From the NCBI GenBank assembly GCA_045597345.1, contig JAZLJW010000047.1, positions 38,677 to 102,676 on the forward strand: a stretch of 64,000 bases of DNA, read 5' to 3'. The position numbers and the translations under genes are program-made. Numbering within the stretch: position 1 is the stretch's first letter; every line of letters begins with the position of its first letter. The notes beneath the pieces were generated by a model. That model ran no database searches and was not told the origin of the DNA. It saw only the letters and a list, made by a program, of their open reading frames with translations. The DNA is from Treponema_I sp045597345 (GTDB lineage Bacteria; Spirochaetota; Spirochaetia; Treponematales; Treponemataceae). Positions 7,631 through 15,889 of the stretch are shown here, in pieces.

Positions 7631-9673
7631 GTCTCTTACTGTTGTTAACAAGTTCATAAGCCCTGAGATTTGCAAATCTGACTCTTTGCGCACGAATACT
7701 GGCGGCTGCCCCATGGGAGCTTCTACGGTGATGTCGCCTCCGTAGTATTCGCGGCCGGTCCATACATGTATCCATTTGTCATCGGGAAGCCAGCAGCGCC
7801 GGGTTGTGGCTCCCTGTATGTACACTGGGGCAACCAGCAGGTCACGTCCCAAAAGATACTCAAATTTTTCGCTATAGGCCCGCTCTTCGGTATCGTAGTG
7901 ATAGAACAGAGGACGCATTACCGGTGTTCCGTGTGTTGCAGCCTGCTGTTCAAGATTCTGCAGATAGGGCGTCAGGTTACGGTACCATCCGGCACAGCGG
8001 GCAAACTGGGCAAGCAGTTCCGGTGTGTCACTGAACTGTACGTCGCGTCCTGGCTGGTTACCTTCGTGGCTTCGGAACAGGGGGCTGAAGGCACACATCT
8101 CTGCCCAGCGCATCAGAAGTTCCGTACTGCGGGTCATATGCATTACGGTAGTATAACCGCCAACGTCACTGTGTGCCATGGGGTATCCACTCATGGCAAG
8201 ACTGAGCGTTGCCGGAATAACGGATGCAAGACCGTCATCAACTGACCAGTCAACATGCTGGTCACCGGTCCACATTAAAGTACTGGTGCTGATGGTACCG
8301 GTGTGGCCTGCCCGGGTAAAGAAGAACACTTCTCCCAGTTTTCCGCATTCTTCTATGGCTTCACGGTTCATGCGGGCCCAAATGGCAGGCCACTGATTAT
8401 GCAGTTCTGCCGCATCCTGACCACTGTACAGAACAGCGTCTACCGGCAAATACTCACCAAAATCGGCCATCCAGCCACCCATACCAATGCCAATCAGGTT
8501 TTTCTTGATGATTTCTTTATACCAGGCATAGGCTTCGGGGTTGGTAAAGTCAATCATGGCAGCGGGGAAGGTGGTAATGGTAACAAGATAATCTTTGCCC
8601 TCTGCATTCTTTACGCAGTAGCCTTTTTCGGCTGCTTCCTTATAAATGTTTTTTTCAAGGGCAATAAATGGATTGATGTATCCTAAAAAACGGACACCGT
8701 CAGCTTTCCACTTCTCAATATGCGCCGGCAGGTCTGCATACTGTTCCTGACTGTATTCCCAGTTCCACATAACCTGGTAGCCGAACTTTGTACAGCGGCA
8801 GCCACACCAGTCCTGACACCATACACCGGTTACCGGGATGCCGGCATCACGGGCTGCAGCAATTTTCCGGTCCACGTTGCCGCAGCCGTCGTTTTTCTGG
8901 CTGGTGACGCCTTTTTCAAAACTCCAGTCCTGCATGGCAAGAATGGCACCATCGTGTACCCATGAGGGCAATACTGGCGGTCGGCCAAGAACAGCAGAAA
9001 GATGCTCTGAAAGTTCAGTAAAGGAATTTGATCGTATCAGCTGCAGTTCCGGCGACTCCTGAAATTCCAGGGTTATGTGGTCGTCGGCTGTAAAGTCAAA
9101 AACGCTGTAGGTGTTTACATTGCAGTGAACGGCATATTTCCGGCTTGAAACAAAGGTTGGCTGTGCATAATACGACTCGTACCGGTCAAAGGGCAGTGTT
9201 TTGAACGGCCGCTTTCCCCTGAGTTTTTCTTTAATCAGCTTTTTTCCGATACGGCCGGCATTCTGATGCTCGGCAACCCAGATACGAACTTTCTGTCCGC
9301 GTAAATCCAGTTCGCTGTATGTTTCACCACAGCCGTAAAAGTGTTCATCTTTTTTACAGGGTATTGAAATCCACCAGCGGTTAACGACACTGCCATCGCT
9401 CAGTACCGGATTATCTTCCACGCAGGAAAGGCTGAATCCGTCATCATGTATGGTAAGAAGAAAGCTGAGTGAATATGAACGGTCAGCATCGCAGTAAGTA
9501 AGCAGCCAGCCGTCATCTGTTCTGGTACGGTCGGTCTGCTTTAATGTTTTTTTCCAGAAAACTTTGGTGTTATAGGTAAAACTACCGCGGCTCATGGAAA
9601 AACTGTTTTTTCCGCCACCAATAGCCACATCCAGCTGTACCAGATGATCCAGCTGATTCTGATTTTCTGACAT
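7628..9673 (-). CDS. sftG: GH31 glycosidase of the sulfoquinovosidase (YihQ) group
   Basis: 681 aa, full length for YihQ-type GH31 enzymes, with no signal peptide, so cytoplasmic. Aligned by eye to E. coli YihQ at a constant offset of one residue: nucleophile D404 (GGWMADFGEYLP), acid/base D471 (MWTGDQHVDWS), and the sulfonate-pocket residues Q287 (WCQDW), W303 (VMWNW) and Y507 (DVGGYTT) are present. The sulfonate-contacting arginine (YihQ R301) is Gln300, and the Q262 position is Asn261 in an ungapped alignment. It would release sulfoquinovose from its glycosides as the first operon step. Start at 9673 has AAAGGGGAG upstream; the longer frame to 9730 runs through the leader. A relaxed or shifted substrate is possible given Gln300. 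Confidence 0.78.
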   Translation of the reverse strand: MSENQNQLDHLVQLDVAIGGGKNSFSMSRGSFTYNTKVFWKKTLKQTDRTRTDDGWLLTYCDADRSYSLSFLLTIHDDGFSLSCVEDNPVLSDGSVVNRWWISIPCKKDEHFYGCGETYSELDLRGQKVRIWVAEHQNAGRIGKKLIKEKLRGKRPFKTLPFDRYESYYAQPTFVSSRKYAVHCNVNTYSVFDFTADDHITLEFQESPELQLIRSNSFTELSEHLSAVLGRPPVLPSWVHDGAILAMQDWSFEKGVTSQKNDGCGNVDRKIAAARDAGIPVTGVWCQDWCGCRCTKFGYQVMWNWEYSQEQYADLPAHIEKWKADGVRFLGYINPFIALEKNIYKEAAEKGYCVKNAEGKDYLVTITTFPAAMIDFTNPEAYAWYKEIIKKNLIGIGMGGWMADFGEYLPVDAVLYSGQDAAELHNQWPAIWARMNREAIEECGKLGEVFFFTRAGHTGTISTSTLMWTGDQHVDWSVDDGLASVIPATLSLAMSGYPMAHSDVGGYTTVMHMTRSTELLMRWAEMCAFSPLFRSHEGNQPGRDVQFSDTPELLAQFARCAGWYRNLTPYLQNLEQQAATHGTPVMRPLFYHYDTEERAYSEKFEYLLGRDLLVAPVYIQGATTRRCWLPDDKWIHVWTGREYYGGDITVEAPMGQPPVFVRKESDLQISGLMNLLTTVRD

Positions 9674-9678
9674 TTTCT

Positions 9679-9716
9679 CCCCTTTAAAGCCACCGTGGCA
9701 GCGGCAGCACCTCTTT
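9679..9716 (-). promoter_or_regulatory. Leader motif GTGCTG..GCTGCCACGG (copy 1)
   Basis: The minus strand reads AGGTGCTGCCGCTGCCACGG followed by TGGCTTTAAAGGGG, running into the Shine-Dalgarno of the GH31 gene. Nearly the same string precedes the lipoprotein gene at 21695 and a weaker match precedes the zinc-ribbon gene at 11911. Confidence 0.5.
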
Positions 9717-9734
9717 TGAAATAACAGCACTATC

Positions 9735-9764
9735 AGTGTAAACCCGAATCGTCTATTATGCGAA
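9735..9764 (-). promoter_or_regulatory. Putative promoter of the sulfosugar operon
   Basis: Minus-strand -35 TTCGCA (9764-9759), 18-nt spacer, -10 TACACT (9740-9735), giving a leader of about 55 nt. A perfect 13-bp palindrome, ATAGTA-T-TACTAT at 9764-9776, abuts the -35 and is a candidate binding site for the AraC regulator or another factor. Confidence 0.45.
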
Positions 9765-9893
9765 TAGTATTACTATCAGGCTATGCCAATCGTCATATTC
9801 CTTATTACGGACATCGCCTTTCTTTTTTACGATTTCCTATATCGTACCTACTATATATCTGCAACAGAAAAGAAGAATTATCAGGGGGAAAAG

Positions 9894-11660
9894 ATGAGAA
9901 GAGATTCATTACATGACTACATTGACATTGACGACGATGATACTGGAAATCAGAATGACAAAGATGTAAACATGAACGATATTTTCAGGGATATCGAACA
10001 GTCTGTATATGGTGATGACGTGCAGGAATCCATGATGGATACCCTGGTAATTCTTGCAGGACAGCTGTCTTCAAAAGAAGAACAGAATAAGGACGAAGTA
10101 AAGAAACGGATTCAGATTGTGCATGATTACCTGGGCTATGGAACAGATTTTCAGATTATGCTCTTTACGCTGATATACAGTTGCTATCTGGAAAACGACT
10201 CGTCCATGTCCCTTAGAGAACTGGCCAAAGCGCTTCATATAGAATCCTATGAGCTGCAGCGTCATAAAAAGGCCTTTGATGATATGATCGAAAACAACAT
10301 CCTCATGTATGCAGAACGTCGTGGCAGGCTTATCACCACTGATTTCGTCATTCCTGATTATATTACCAATGCAATTCAGGATGAACGTCCTATTGATAAG
10401 CGCGAAGCACTGGCACGCAAAAGTATGAGTCGGTTTGTCGGTCAGATGTATAAGATGATGGATGACCAGGGGCCTTCTGCCATTCAGGCAGCTGTACGGA
10501 TGGGTGAAAGAATGTGGAGAGACTGCGAAGGAGTACGCCGTCTGGTTGAAATGATTGAAGATACCCGTCTTCGTGCCTGTTTGTATATCGTTATGCATTA
10601 TCGGATGTTCAGAAATGAATCTGCCAGCATTGCAAAAATCATCAACGATCTGTATTCCATTCCAAAAGAAAAAAATGAAGTTCGCAAGGAATTCATGAAC
10701 GGTACCAACGAGCTGATTGAGAAAGGTCTTGTTGAAATGGAAGAAGCACCGGTTTTTGAAAACGCAGGAATCTATCTTACAGACGAAGCTCTTACAACCT
10801 TTCTTGGGGAAGAAGCTGAATCATTTCTGCTGAAAGGCGCCAATCCTGACCTGATTCAGTCTGCAGACATCGTGGAAAAACAGCTGTTCTACTCTGATGA
10901 AATGAACAAGCAGCTTGATACGCTTTATGGCATTATGGATAAGGAAAACTTTACCGCCATGCAGCGCCGTCTTGATTCCAAAGGTATGAAAAAGGGCGTT
11001 GCCGTGCTGCTGTACGGGGCCCCCGGTACCGGTAAAACGGAATCGGTACTGCAGATTGCAAGGCAGACGAGTCGTGCCGTGCATCACGTTGATATCAGTG
11101 AAGCAAAAACATGCTTCTTTGGTGAAAGCCAGAAACGGGTAAAAAAAATCTTTACCAGCTACAAAAAAGAATGCAAGGCTGCCGCAAAGAACAATGAACC
11201 ACTGCCTATCCTGCTCTTGAATGAAGCCGATGCCCTTATTTCAAAACGCAAGGATAGTAATTCGGGAAATGTTGCTCAGGAGGAAAATGCCATCCAGAAT
11301 ATTCTTCTGGAAGAAATTGAGAATCTGGAAGGAATTCTGATTGCTACTACCAACCTGCCGGATAACATGGATGCTGCATTTGAACGTCGTTTCCTGTTCA
11401 AGGTTAAGTATGAAAAACCGGATCTGGAAAGCCGCAAACAGATCTGGCGCAGTAAAATCAGCTGTCTTTCAGATGACGACATTGAAACGCTGGCTAAACG
11501 TTATGAATTCAGCGGTGGCGAAATTGACAATATCGTGCGGAAAATCGACATTGACGAAATTCTTACCGGCAAAGAACCGGATATGGCGGCTGTAATCGAA
11601 ATGTGCAACCACGAAAAGTTCAACAATGAAGAAATTCGTCACATCGGGTTCGGTGAGTAA
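9894..11660 (+). CDS. AAA+ ATPase with N-terminal helical/winged-helix region
   Basis: 588 aa. The N-terminal part is acidic (DYIDIDDDDTGN) and then helical, with a possible winged helix (LRELAKALHIESYELQRHKK). The C-terminal AAA+ domain has Walker A GAPGTGKTES, a Walker B variant PILLLNEADALI (Asn in place of the usual first Asp), sensor 1 LIATTNLPDNMD and arginine finger AFERRF. ATG at 9894 has AGGGGG at 9883-9888; an in-frame ATG at 9783 has no ribosome site. It starts the accessory block that continues with sigma-like, WYL, MoxR and VWA genes. The role is not known to me; the ATPase probably remodels a protein partner. It converges with the zinc-ribbon gene 9 bp downstream. Confidence 0.85.
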   Translation: MRRDSLHDYIDIDDDDTGNQNDKDVNMNDIFRDIEQSVYGDDVQESMMDTLVILAGQLSSKEEQNKDEVKKRIQIVHDYLGYGTDFQIMLFTLIYSCYLENDSSMSLRELAKALHIESYELQRHKKAFDDMIENNILMYAERRGRLITTDFVIPDYITNAIQDERPIDKREALARKSMSRFVGQMYKMMDDQGPSAIQAAVRMGERMWRDCEGVRRLVEMIEDTRLRACLYIVMHYRMFRNESASIAKIINDLYSIPKEKNEVRKEFMNGTNELIEKGLVEMEEAPVFENAGIYLTDEALTTFLGEEAESFLLKGANPDLIQSADIVEKQLFYSDEMNKQLDTLYGIMDKENFTAMQRRLDSKGMKKGVAVLLYGAPGTGKTESVLQIARQTSRAVHHVDISEAKTCFFGESQKRVKKIFTSYKKECKAAAKNNEPLPILLLNEADALISKRKDSNSGNVAQEENAIQNILLEEIENLEGILIATTNLPDNMDAAFERRFLFKVKYEKPDLESRKQIWRSKISCLSDDDIETLAKRYEFSGGEIDNIVRKIDIDEILTGKEPDMAAVIEMCNHEKFNNEEIRHIGFGE

Positions 11661-11668
11661 TTACCGGC

Positions 11669-11911
11669 TTACAGGTAATCCAGCAGGTCCTTGCAGGTAA
11701 CGGCGCTGCTGTGCAGTTGTTCGGCTCCACGGTGAGCGCAATAAATGCAGGAATGCTGGATTTTGCCTTTTTCATTGGTAAAGCCTGCCGGGTAGGGGTA
11801 AAAAATGTGCTGCCCTGAAAAAAAGGAACATTCGGGGCAGCTGCAATATTTGCCGTCATCTGTTTTTATGGTATGGTTAACCGGATTTCCACAAACGGAA
11901 CAGTAAATCAT
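11669..11911 (-). CDS. Small zinc-ribbon protein
   Basis: 80 aa with several paired cysteines: CSVCGNP near the N-terminus, CSCPEC in the middle and CIYCAHRG near the C-terminus. These could build one or two zinc ribbons. No signal peptide or membrane helix. ATG at 11911 is preceded by TTTTAAGGAG. It is co-directional with the sigma/WYL gene, starting 32 bp after that gene's end, and convergent with the AAA+ gene. The function is unknown; it could act in nucleic-acid or protein binding in the same locus. Confidence 0.7.
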   Translation of the reverse strand: MIYCSVCGNPVNHTIKTDDGKYCSCPECSFFSGQHIFYPYPAGFTNEKGKIQHSCIYCAHRGAEQLHSSAVTCKDLLDYL

Positions 11912-11916
11912 TTTTT

Positions 11917-11953
11917 CTCCTTAAAAGTCTCCGTGGCAGCCTTTACAGCACCT
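11917..11953 (-). promoter_or_regulatory. Leader motif (weaker copy 2)
   Basis: The minus strand reads AGGTGCTGTAAAGGCTGCCA then CGGAGACTTTTAAGGAG. It shares GGTGCTG, GCTGCCACGG and CTTTTAAGGAG with the leaders at 9679-9716 and 21654-21685. Its 5' part overlaps the 3' end of the sigma/WYL coding sequence, so chance similarity is possible here. Confidence 0.35.
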
Positions 11954-13388
11954 GTCCGATATGCCGGATCAGTACCTTTATGTAGGCTCCGGCATGAAAA
12001 TCGTTTTGCAGCCGGAAGTGGGCATCCCGGTGTATTTCAAACGATGTCATGCGGTTCATTGAATACCATTGTAGCATGTTTTTCTCTTCCGAAAAAATCA
12101 GGGCAAGCCAGTCTCCATGGTACAGGAAAATGTAGTGGGGATGGCCGGTAACCGTATAGGTATTGTTATGGGTATCTGTATATTGGAATGAACAGGGAAA
12201 ATGACGTCTTGCGCACAGAAAGCAGTCTGAGAACAGCTTGTAGTCGCAGTCTTTGTGCCCGGCATAGACTAAGGACAAATCCAACTGAATACCTATGGGT
12301 TCATCGTCTTGTATCAGGTCTTCTCCCAGGTTTGCACGGCCTTTCATTTCAATAAGAAGCGTAGAAAGAACTGTTTCAAAACTGTGTTTTACCGGCCCCT
12401 GAGGCAGCCCCCGCACAATATACTGCATGATGGAAACTGCCAGAAGGTCATCGGTGGTAAGCCCCAGAACATCCTCCTTATTCATCAGTTCGTATCCACG
12501 GTGTCTCCCCCGCAGTTCAAATACACAGCCTTTTATTTCCCTCAGGCGTTTTATTGACCGGCTTACTGTATCGCGGCAGTTAAACATGCCCGAAAGATCC
12601 CGGATAATGTCATCAGAATTGGGGTATTTCAGCTGCCCGTCACACCGCCCGTTGCTTTCTGCAATGTACCGTAGCAGCGCCATATCGTTTTCGCCGATAA
12701 CATCGCCGGTTTTGTTGAACTTTGCCAGCTTTTTGTAATCCGGATGATTTACCAGAATCCGGTTTATTTCATTCAGGTCTTTCTTTACCTCATTAATTCT
12801 GTGTTTCTGACTGCCAGTCTTTTCATATTTGTCTGCCAGCTGGGGATACGTTAAGGGGCTTGCTCCTGCCACATTCTGTATTCCCAGCCGGTCAAAGAGC
12901 ATGTCTATTCTGTCATCGTGTTCAGAATCAGGCAGATATTTCTGCAGGTACAGCCGCAATTGTTTTCTGAGTTCTACCTCTTTTGATTCTTCTTCCAGAG
13001 CTTCACTTTCGCTTCGGTAGACGCGGGTATCTTCAACATGGTAGATACCGGCTTCAAAATCTTTGTCTTCCTGTTCCTTTGCTTCCTTATCCGCATAGAA
13101 CCTGGCTTCCCGCTTTTTTATGGCAGGAAGATCATTGATTCCCTTTAAGAATGCACCGCGGATAGGCTTCCACAAATAGGCCTCAATGGAATTGTTTTTT
13201 GATGAATCATATTTTTCAATCAGTTCAATCGCCACGTCATAGGCATAAAAAGCCTTCATGTCGTCCCATTCCCATTGGGTAATGTGACCAACCTGCAGTG
13301 TCGGATCTTTCTTGATATCAGAAATAACACGGTCAAAAAAATCAGATTTCGGATTTAAAACATCCCATTTATCAGTGACTTCGCTCAT
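11943..13388 (-). CDS. Sigma-like/HTH/WYL fusion regulator
   Basis: 481 aa with three apparent parts. Residues about 60-240 resemble sigma-70 helices: SIEAYLWKPIRGAFLKG like region 2, a charged linker, then LTYPQLADKYEKTGSQKHRI like region 4. Residues about 250-310 hold a helix-turn-helix (DIIRDLSGMFNCRDTVSRSI). The C-terminal 150 residues look like a WYL ligand-sensing domain (ARRHFPCSFQYTDT, HPHYIFLYHGDWLALIF, QWYSMNRMTSFEI). WYL proteins usually sense nucleic acids or nucleotides and often control defence loci; joining to sigma-like modules is unusual. It is divergent from the sigma factor gene at 13514. An extended -10 (TGCTAAAAT) lies 7 nt before the ATG, so the message is probably leaderless. 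Confidence 0.65.
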   Translation of the reverse strand: MSEVTDKWDVLNPKSDFFDRVISDIKKDPTLQVGHITQWEWDDMKAFYAYDVAIELIEKYDSSKNNSIEAYLWKPIRGAFLKGINDLPAIKKREARFYADKEAKEQEDKDFEAGIYHVEDTRVYRSESEALEEESKEVELRKQLRLYLQKYLPDSEHDDRIDMLFDRLGIQNVAGASPLTYPQLADKYEKTGSQKHRINEVKKDLNEINRILVNHPDYKKLAKFNKTGDVIGENDMALLRYIAESNGRCDGQLKYPNSDDIIRDLSGMFNCRDTVSRSIKRLREIKGCVFELRGRHRGYELMNKEDVLGLTTDDLLAVSIMQYIVRGLPQGPVKHSFETVLSTLLIEMKGRANLGEDLIQDDEPIGIQLDLSLVYAGHKDCDYKLFSDCFLCARRHFPCSFQYTDTHNNTYTVTGHPHYIFLYHGDWLALIFSEEKNMLQWYSMNRMTSFEIHRDAHFRLQNDFHAGAYIKVLIRHIGQVL

Positions 13389-13513
13389 ACATCACATTTT
13401 AGCACATTTTTTTTCATTTTTTATATTTATGTACGGCTTTTTCATACATAAATCGGATTTATAAGGATGTACGGCAATAAAGCCTGAATCCAACGAACGC
13501 AAGGGGTAATCGT

Positions 13514-14209
13514 ATGAACGTAGTAGAAGCTTTTGTAAAATCAATCGGTGTAGGTCCGGTTCTTTCCCGGGAAGAAGAAGCAAAACTGATTTTGGCTGCC
13601 CAGAATGGCAGTGAAAAAGCAAAGAGACAGTTATTGCAGTCAAACATCCGGTTTATTGTCCAGACTGCCTGCAAAGGCAAATTCGCTTCCAGCTTTCTGG
13701 ATGTTGAAGACAAACTGGTATGCGGCACCATGGGCTTTATGCATGCCGTAGAAAAATTCAATGTAAACTCCGGCAACAAGCTGATTACCTATGCAAAGCA
13801 CTGGATTGAAGAAGAAATCCGCAGCAACCTGATGAATTACGAACGTGCTATCCGTATTCCCCAGAACCAGCTGAAAAACCATACAGAAGGTCTTCCGGTA
13901 TGCGACTATTCCCTGGATGCTCCCTGCGGCGAAGACAGCACTTCCTTCGGCGATTTATACGAAGATGATATCTATGATTCTCCGGAAACTGCCTGGGAGA
14001 AAAAAGAACTGCGTTCAGAACTGGAATATTTCCTTGATACCCTTACCTCAGAAGAGTCGTATATCATTCGGGCTTATTCCGGCTATGGCTTAGATAAGCC
14101 CCTGTCACTGCGCCAGATTGCTGAAAAGGTGAATGTAAGCCACAGCACAGTCCGCAATATCCTGAAAAAAATCCGGGAACAGGCTGTGGAATACGGCCTT
14201 GCCGCCTGA
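13514..14209 (+). CDS. Sigma-70 family RNA polymerase sigma factor
   Basis: 231 aa. Region 1.2/2 begins LSREEEAKLILAAQNGSEKA and RQLLQSNIRFIVQTA; region 2.4 is KLITYAKHWIEEEIRSNL; region 3 starts RIPQNQL; region 4 has SLRQIAEKVNVSHSTVRNIL. It lacks region 1.1, so it is an alternative group-3-like factor rather than RpoD. AAGGGG at 13501-13506 supports ATG at 13514. It is divergent from the sigma/WYL fusion with 125 bp between them, so cross-regulation from the shared region is likely. It probably directs the downstream MoxR/VWA genes, but no matching promoter can be shown here. Confidence 0.88.
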   Translation: MNVVEAFVKSIGVGPVLSREEEAKLILAAQNGSEKAKRQLLQSNIRFIVQTACKGKFASSFLDVEDKLVCGTMGFMHAVEKFNVNSGNKLITYAKHWIEEEIRSNLMNYERAIRIPQNQLKNHTEGLPVCDYSLDAPCGEDSTSFGDLYEDDIYDSPETAWEKKELRSELEYFLDTLTSEESYIIRAYSGYGLDKPLSLRQIAEKVNVSHSTVRNILKKIREQAVEYGLAA

Positions 14210-14212
14210 TCT

Positions 14213-14343
14213 GGCATGCTGAACTTGACTATGAATGATGATAACCAGTCATGCTGAGCTTGATAATGAATGTTGATAACCTGTCATGCTGAGCTTGACT
14301 ATGAATGATGATAACCTGTCATGCTGAGCTTGTCTCAGCATCT
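14213..14343. repeat. 35-bp tandem repeat ending in a hairpin
   Basis: Units start at 14213, 14248, 14283 and 14318, an exact 35-bp period. The consensus is GTCATGCTGAGCTTGACTAT followed by GAATGATGATAACCT. The last unit is cut short and closes as ATGCTGAG/CTCAGCAT, resembling the unit at 6598-6623. It lies between the sigma factor gene and the MoxR-type gene. Confidence 0.85.
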
Positions 14344-14431
14344 CGCCTGCAATTTTTACGAACGGAATAATTCAACCTATAGTAGTGTTTGTAAAAACGA
14401 ATGCAAAGAATAACGTCATAAAGGGGAATAC

Positions 14432-15889
14432 ATGGGACGTTTAACTAACCTGGTGTATACCGGAATTGAAGTTTGCCGTGAATCAAAGGTGCCGGTACTG
14501 TTTGTATCAAATCCTGGCTACGGCAAAACCACGCTGGTCAAAAAATGGGCCGAAACCAACAATTATCACGTAGAAACAATCATCGGGTCTTCGTTTGCAA
14601 AAGAAGAAGTACAGGGATATCAGGTTAATACCGGCAAAAAACATCTGGAATTTCTTGAGCCTTACTGGTATACCCGCATCATGAATGAACACAAAGTCGG
14701 CCGTCCTACCATTCTTTTCATCGATGAACTTTCTACAGCCCCCTCAGAAGTTCAGGGATCCCTTTTCCGCCTGATTTTTGACCGCTGCATCGGTAATGGA
14801 GACCTTCTGCCGGAAGACACTCTGATTATTTCTGCCGCCAACTATAAGGAAAACCTGCCTGATTATTTTGAAATTACCGCCCCGGCCCTGAACAGATTCT
14901 GCGTCATTAATCTGCTTCCCCGTTCTCCCCAGGAAGTGGTTCAGGAATTTCTTTCACCCATTGATGATGTTCCTGAATATACCCGTATGGAACAGTCTGA
15001 AGAAGAGCGGTCTCAGATCAGACAGAAACTGCAGCAGGAACTGTGCAGTCTGATTGTTACGTATCCTGAAGAATCTTTTGACAGCAGGAATAAGTCATTT
15101 CACGACGTGTACAGTGACAGCCCGGACAATCAGAAACGTGTTCTGAATTTCATGTCTGGCAGAACCATCAGTTATCTTGCCGAAGTTATCATAGCCATAC
15201 GAACCCTGTCATTGAAGATCGGAAATCCCTATATCGATGAAGCCCTGGACGGACTTGTCGGTCTTGGTACCAATAATTTTGCCTCAGAAAAGGAGCATGC
15301 TGCCTATCTGCAGTCGCTGCACAAGATCATGAAAGGAGTCATTTTCAATCTGGCAAAACGGGAATTCACCGCTGATGAGCTTATGGATAAATCTGTTTCA
15401 GAAATCATTACAGAAATGCATCAGCTGGCTGACAGTCTGGAACTTACAGAAAAAAGCGCAACCTTATTCTGTCAGGTCATGAGTACTAAATTAAATGACT
15501 ATGCACGCAATATTTCACGGATGGTTTCAACAAACCGGGATTTCCTCTGGTCAGAAGCAAAAGCTGCACAAATGCTGACTCAGATTGCAAATAAGGTTCA
15601 CCTGCGGGATACCGTTTCTTTAACAGCGGTAAAGACCATAGCGGATGTACTTTTATCACTGCTGGGAGAGAAAAAGGGTAAGAATGTTGATTTCAGTCTT
15701 GTCCGTATTATTGACGAGCGGGGTAGTATTTGCGAAACAGTTCTGCAGCGCCAGAATCGTGTGTTTACCACCTGTGCCCTGACTTCCGGCATCATACCGG
15801 TTAATCACTATGACCTGTTTGAACGTGTGGTATCTGTCTACGACGGACGCTGCTGGATGCCACTGCAGAAATACTTAATGGCGGTGTAA
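14432..15889 (+). CDS. MoxR-type AAA+ ATPase
   Basis: 485 aa. Walker A NPGYGKTTLVKKW (about residues 29-41), Walker B TILFIDELSTAPSEVQ, sensor 1 LIISAANYKEN and arginine finger APALNRF make this a MoxR-like ATPase; the C-terminal half is helical without a recognised domain. MoxR ATPases act as chaperone-like partners of VWA proteins, and the next gene, which begins on the base after this stop codon, encodes an HEXXH-VWA protein. AAGGGG at 14421-14426 supports the start. The pair may install metal or cofactor into a partner, or process it; the target is unknown. Confidence 0.85.
   Translation: MGRLTNLVYTGIEVCRESKVPVLFVSNPGYGKTTLVKKWAETNNYHVETIIGSSFAKEEVQGYQVNTGKKHLEFLEPYWYTRIMNEHKVGRPTILFIDELSTAPSEVQGSLFRLIFDRCIGNGDLLPEDTLIISAANYKENLPDYFEITAPALNRFCVINLLPRSPQEVVQEFLSPIDDVPEYTRMEQSEEERSQIRQKLQQELCSLIVTYPEESFDSRNKSFHDVYSDSPDNQKRVLNFMSGRTISYLAEVIIAIRTLSLKIGNPYIDEALDGLVGLGTNNFASEKEHAAYLQSLHKIMKGVIFNLAKREFTADELMDKSVSEIITEMHQLADSLELTEKSATLFCQVMSTKLNDYARNISRMVSTNRDFLWSEAKAAQMLTQIANKVHLRDTVSLTAVKTIADVLLSLLGEKKGKNVDFSLVRIIDERGSICETVLQRQNRVFTTCALTSGIIPVNHYDLFERVVSVYDGRCWMPLQKYLMAV

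Noticed and set aside
14213..14343. CRISPR array
   Set aside because: Units are contiguous 35-bp tandem repeats without distinct spacers and no cas genes are near.
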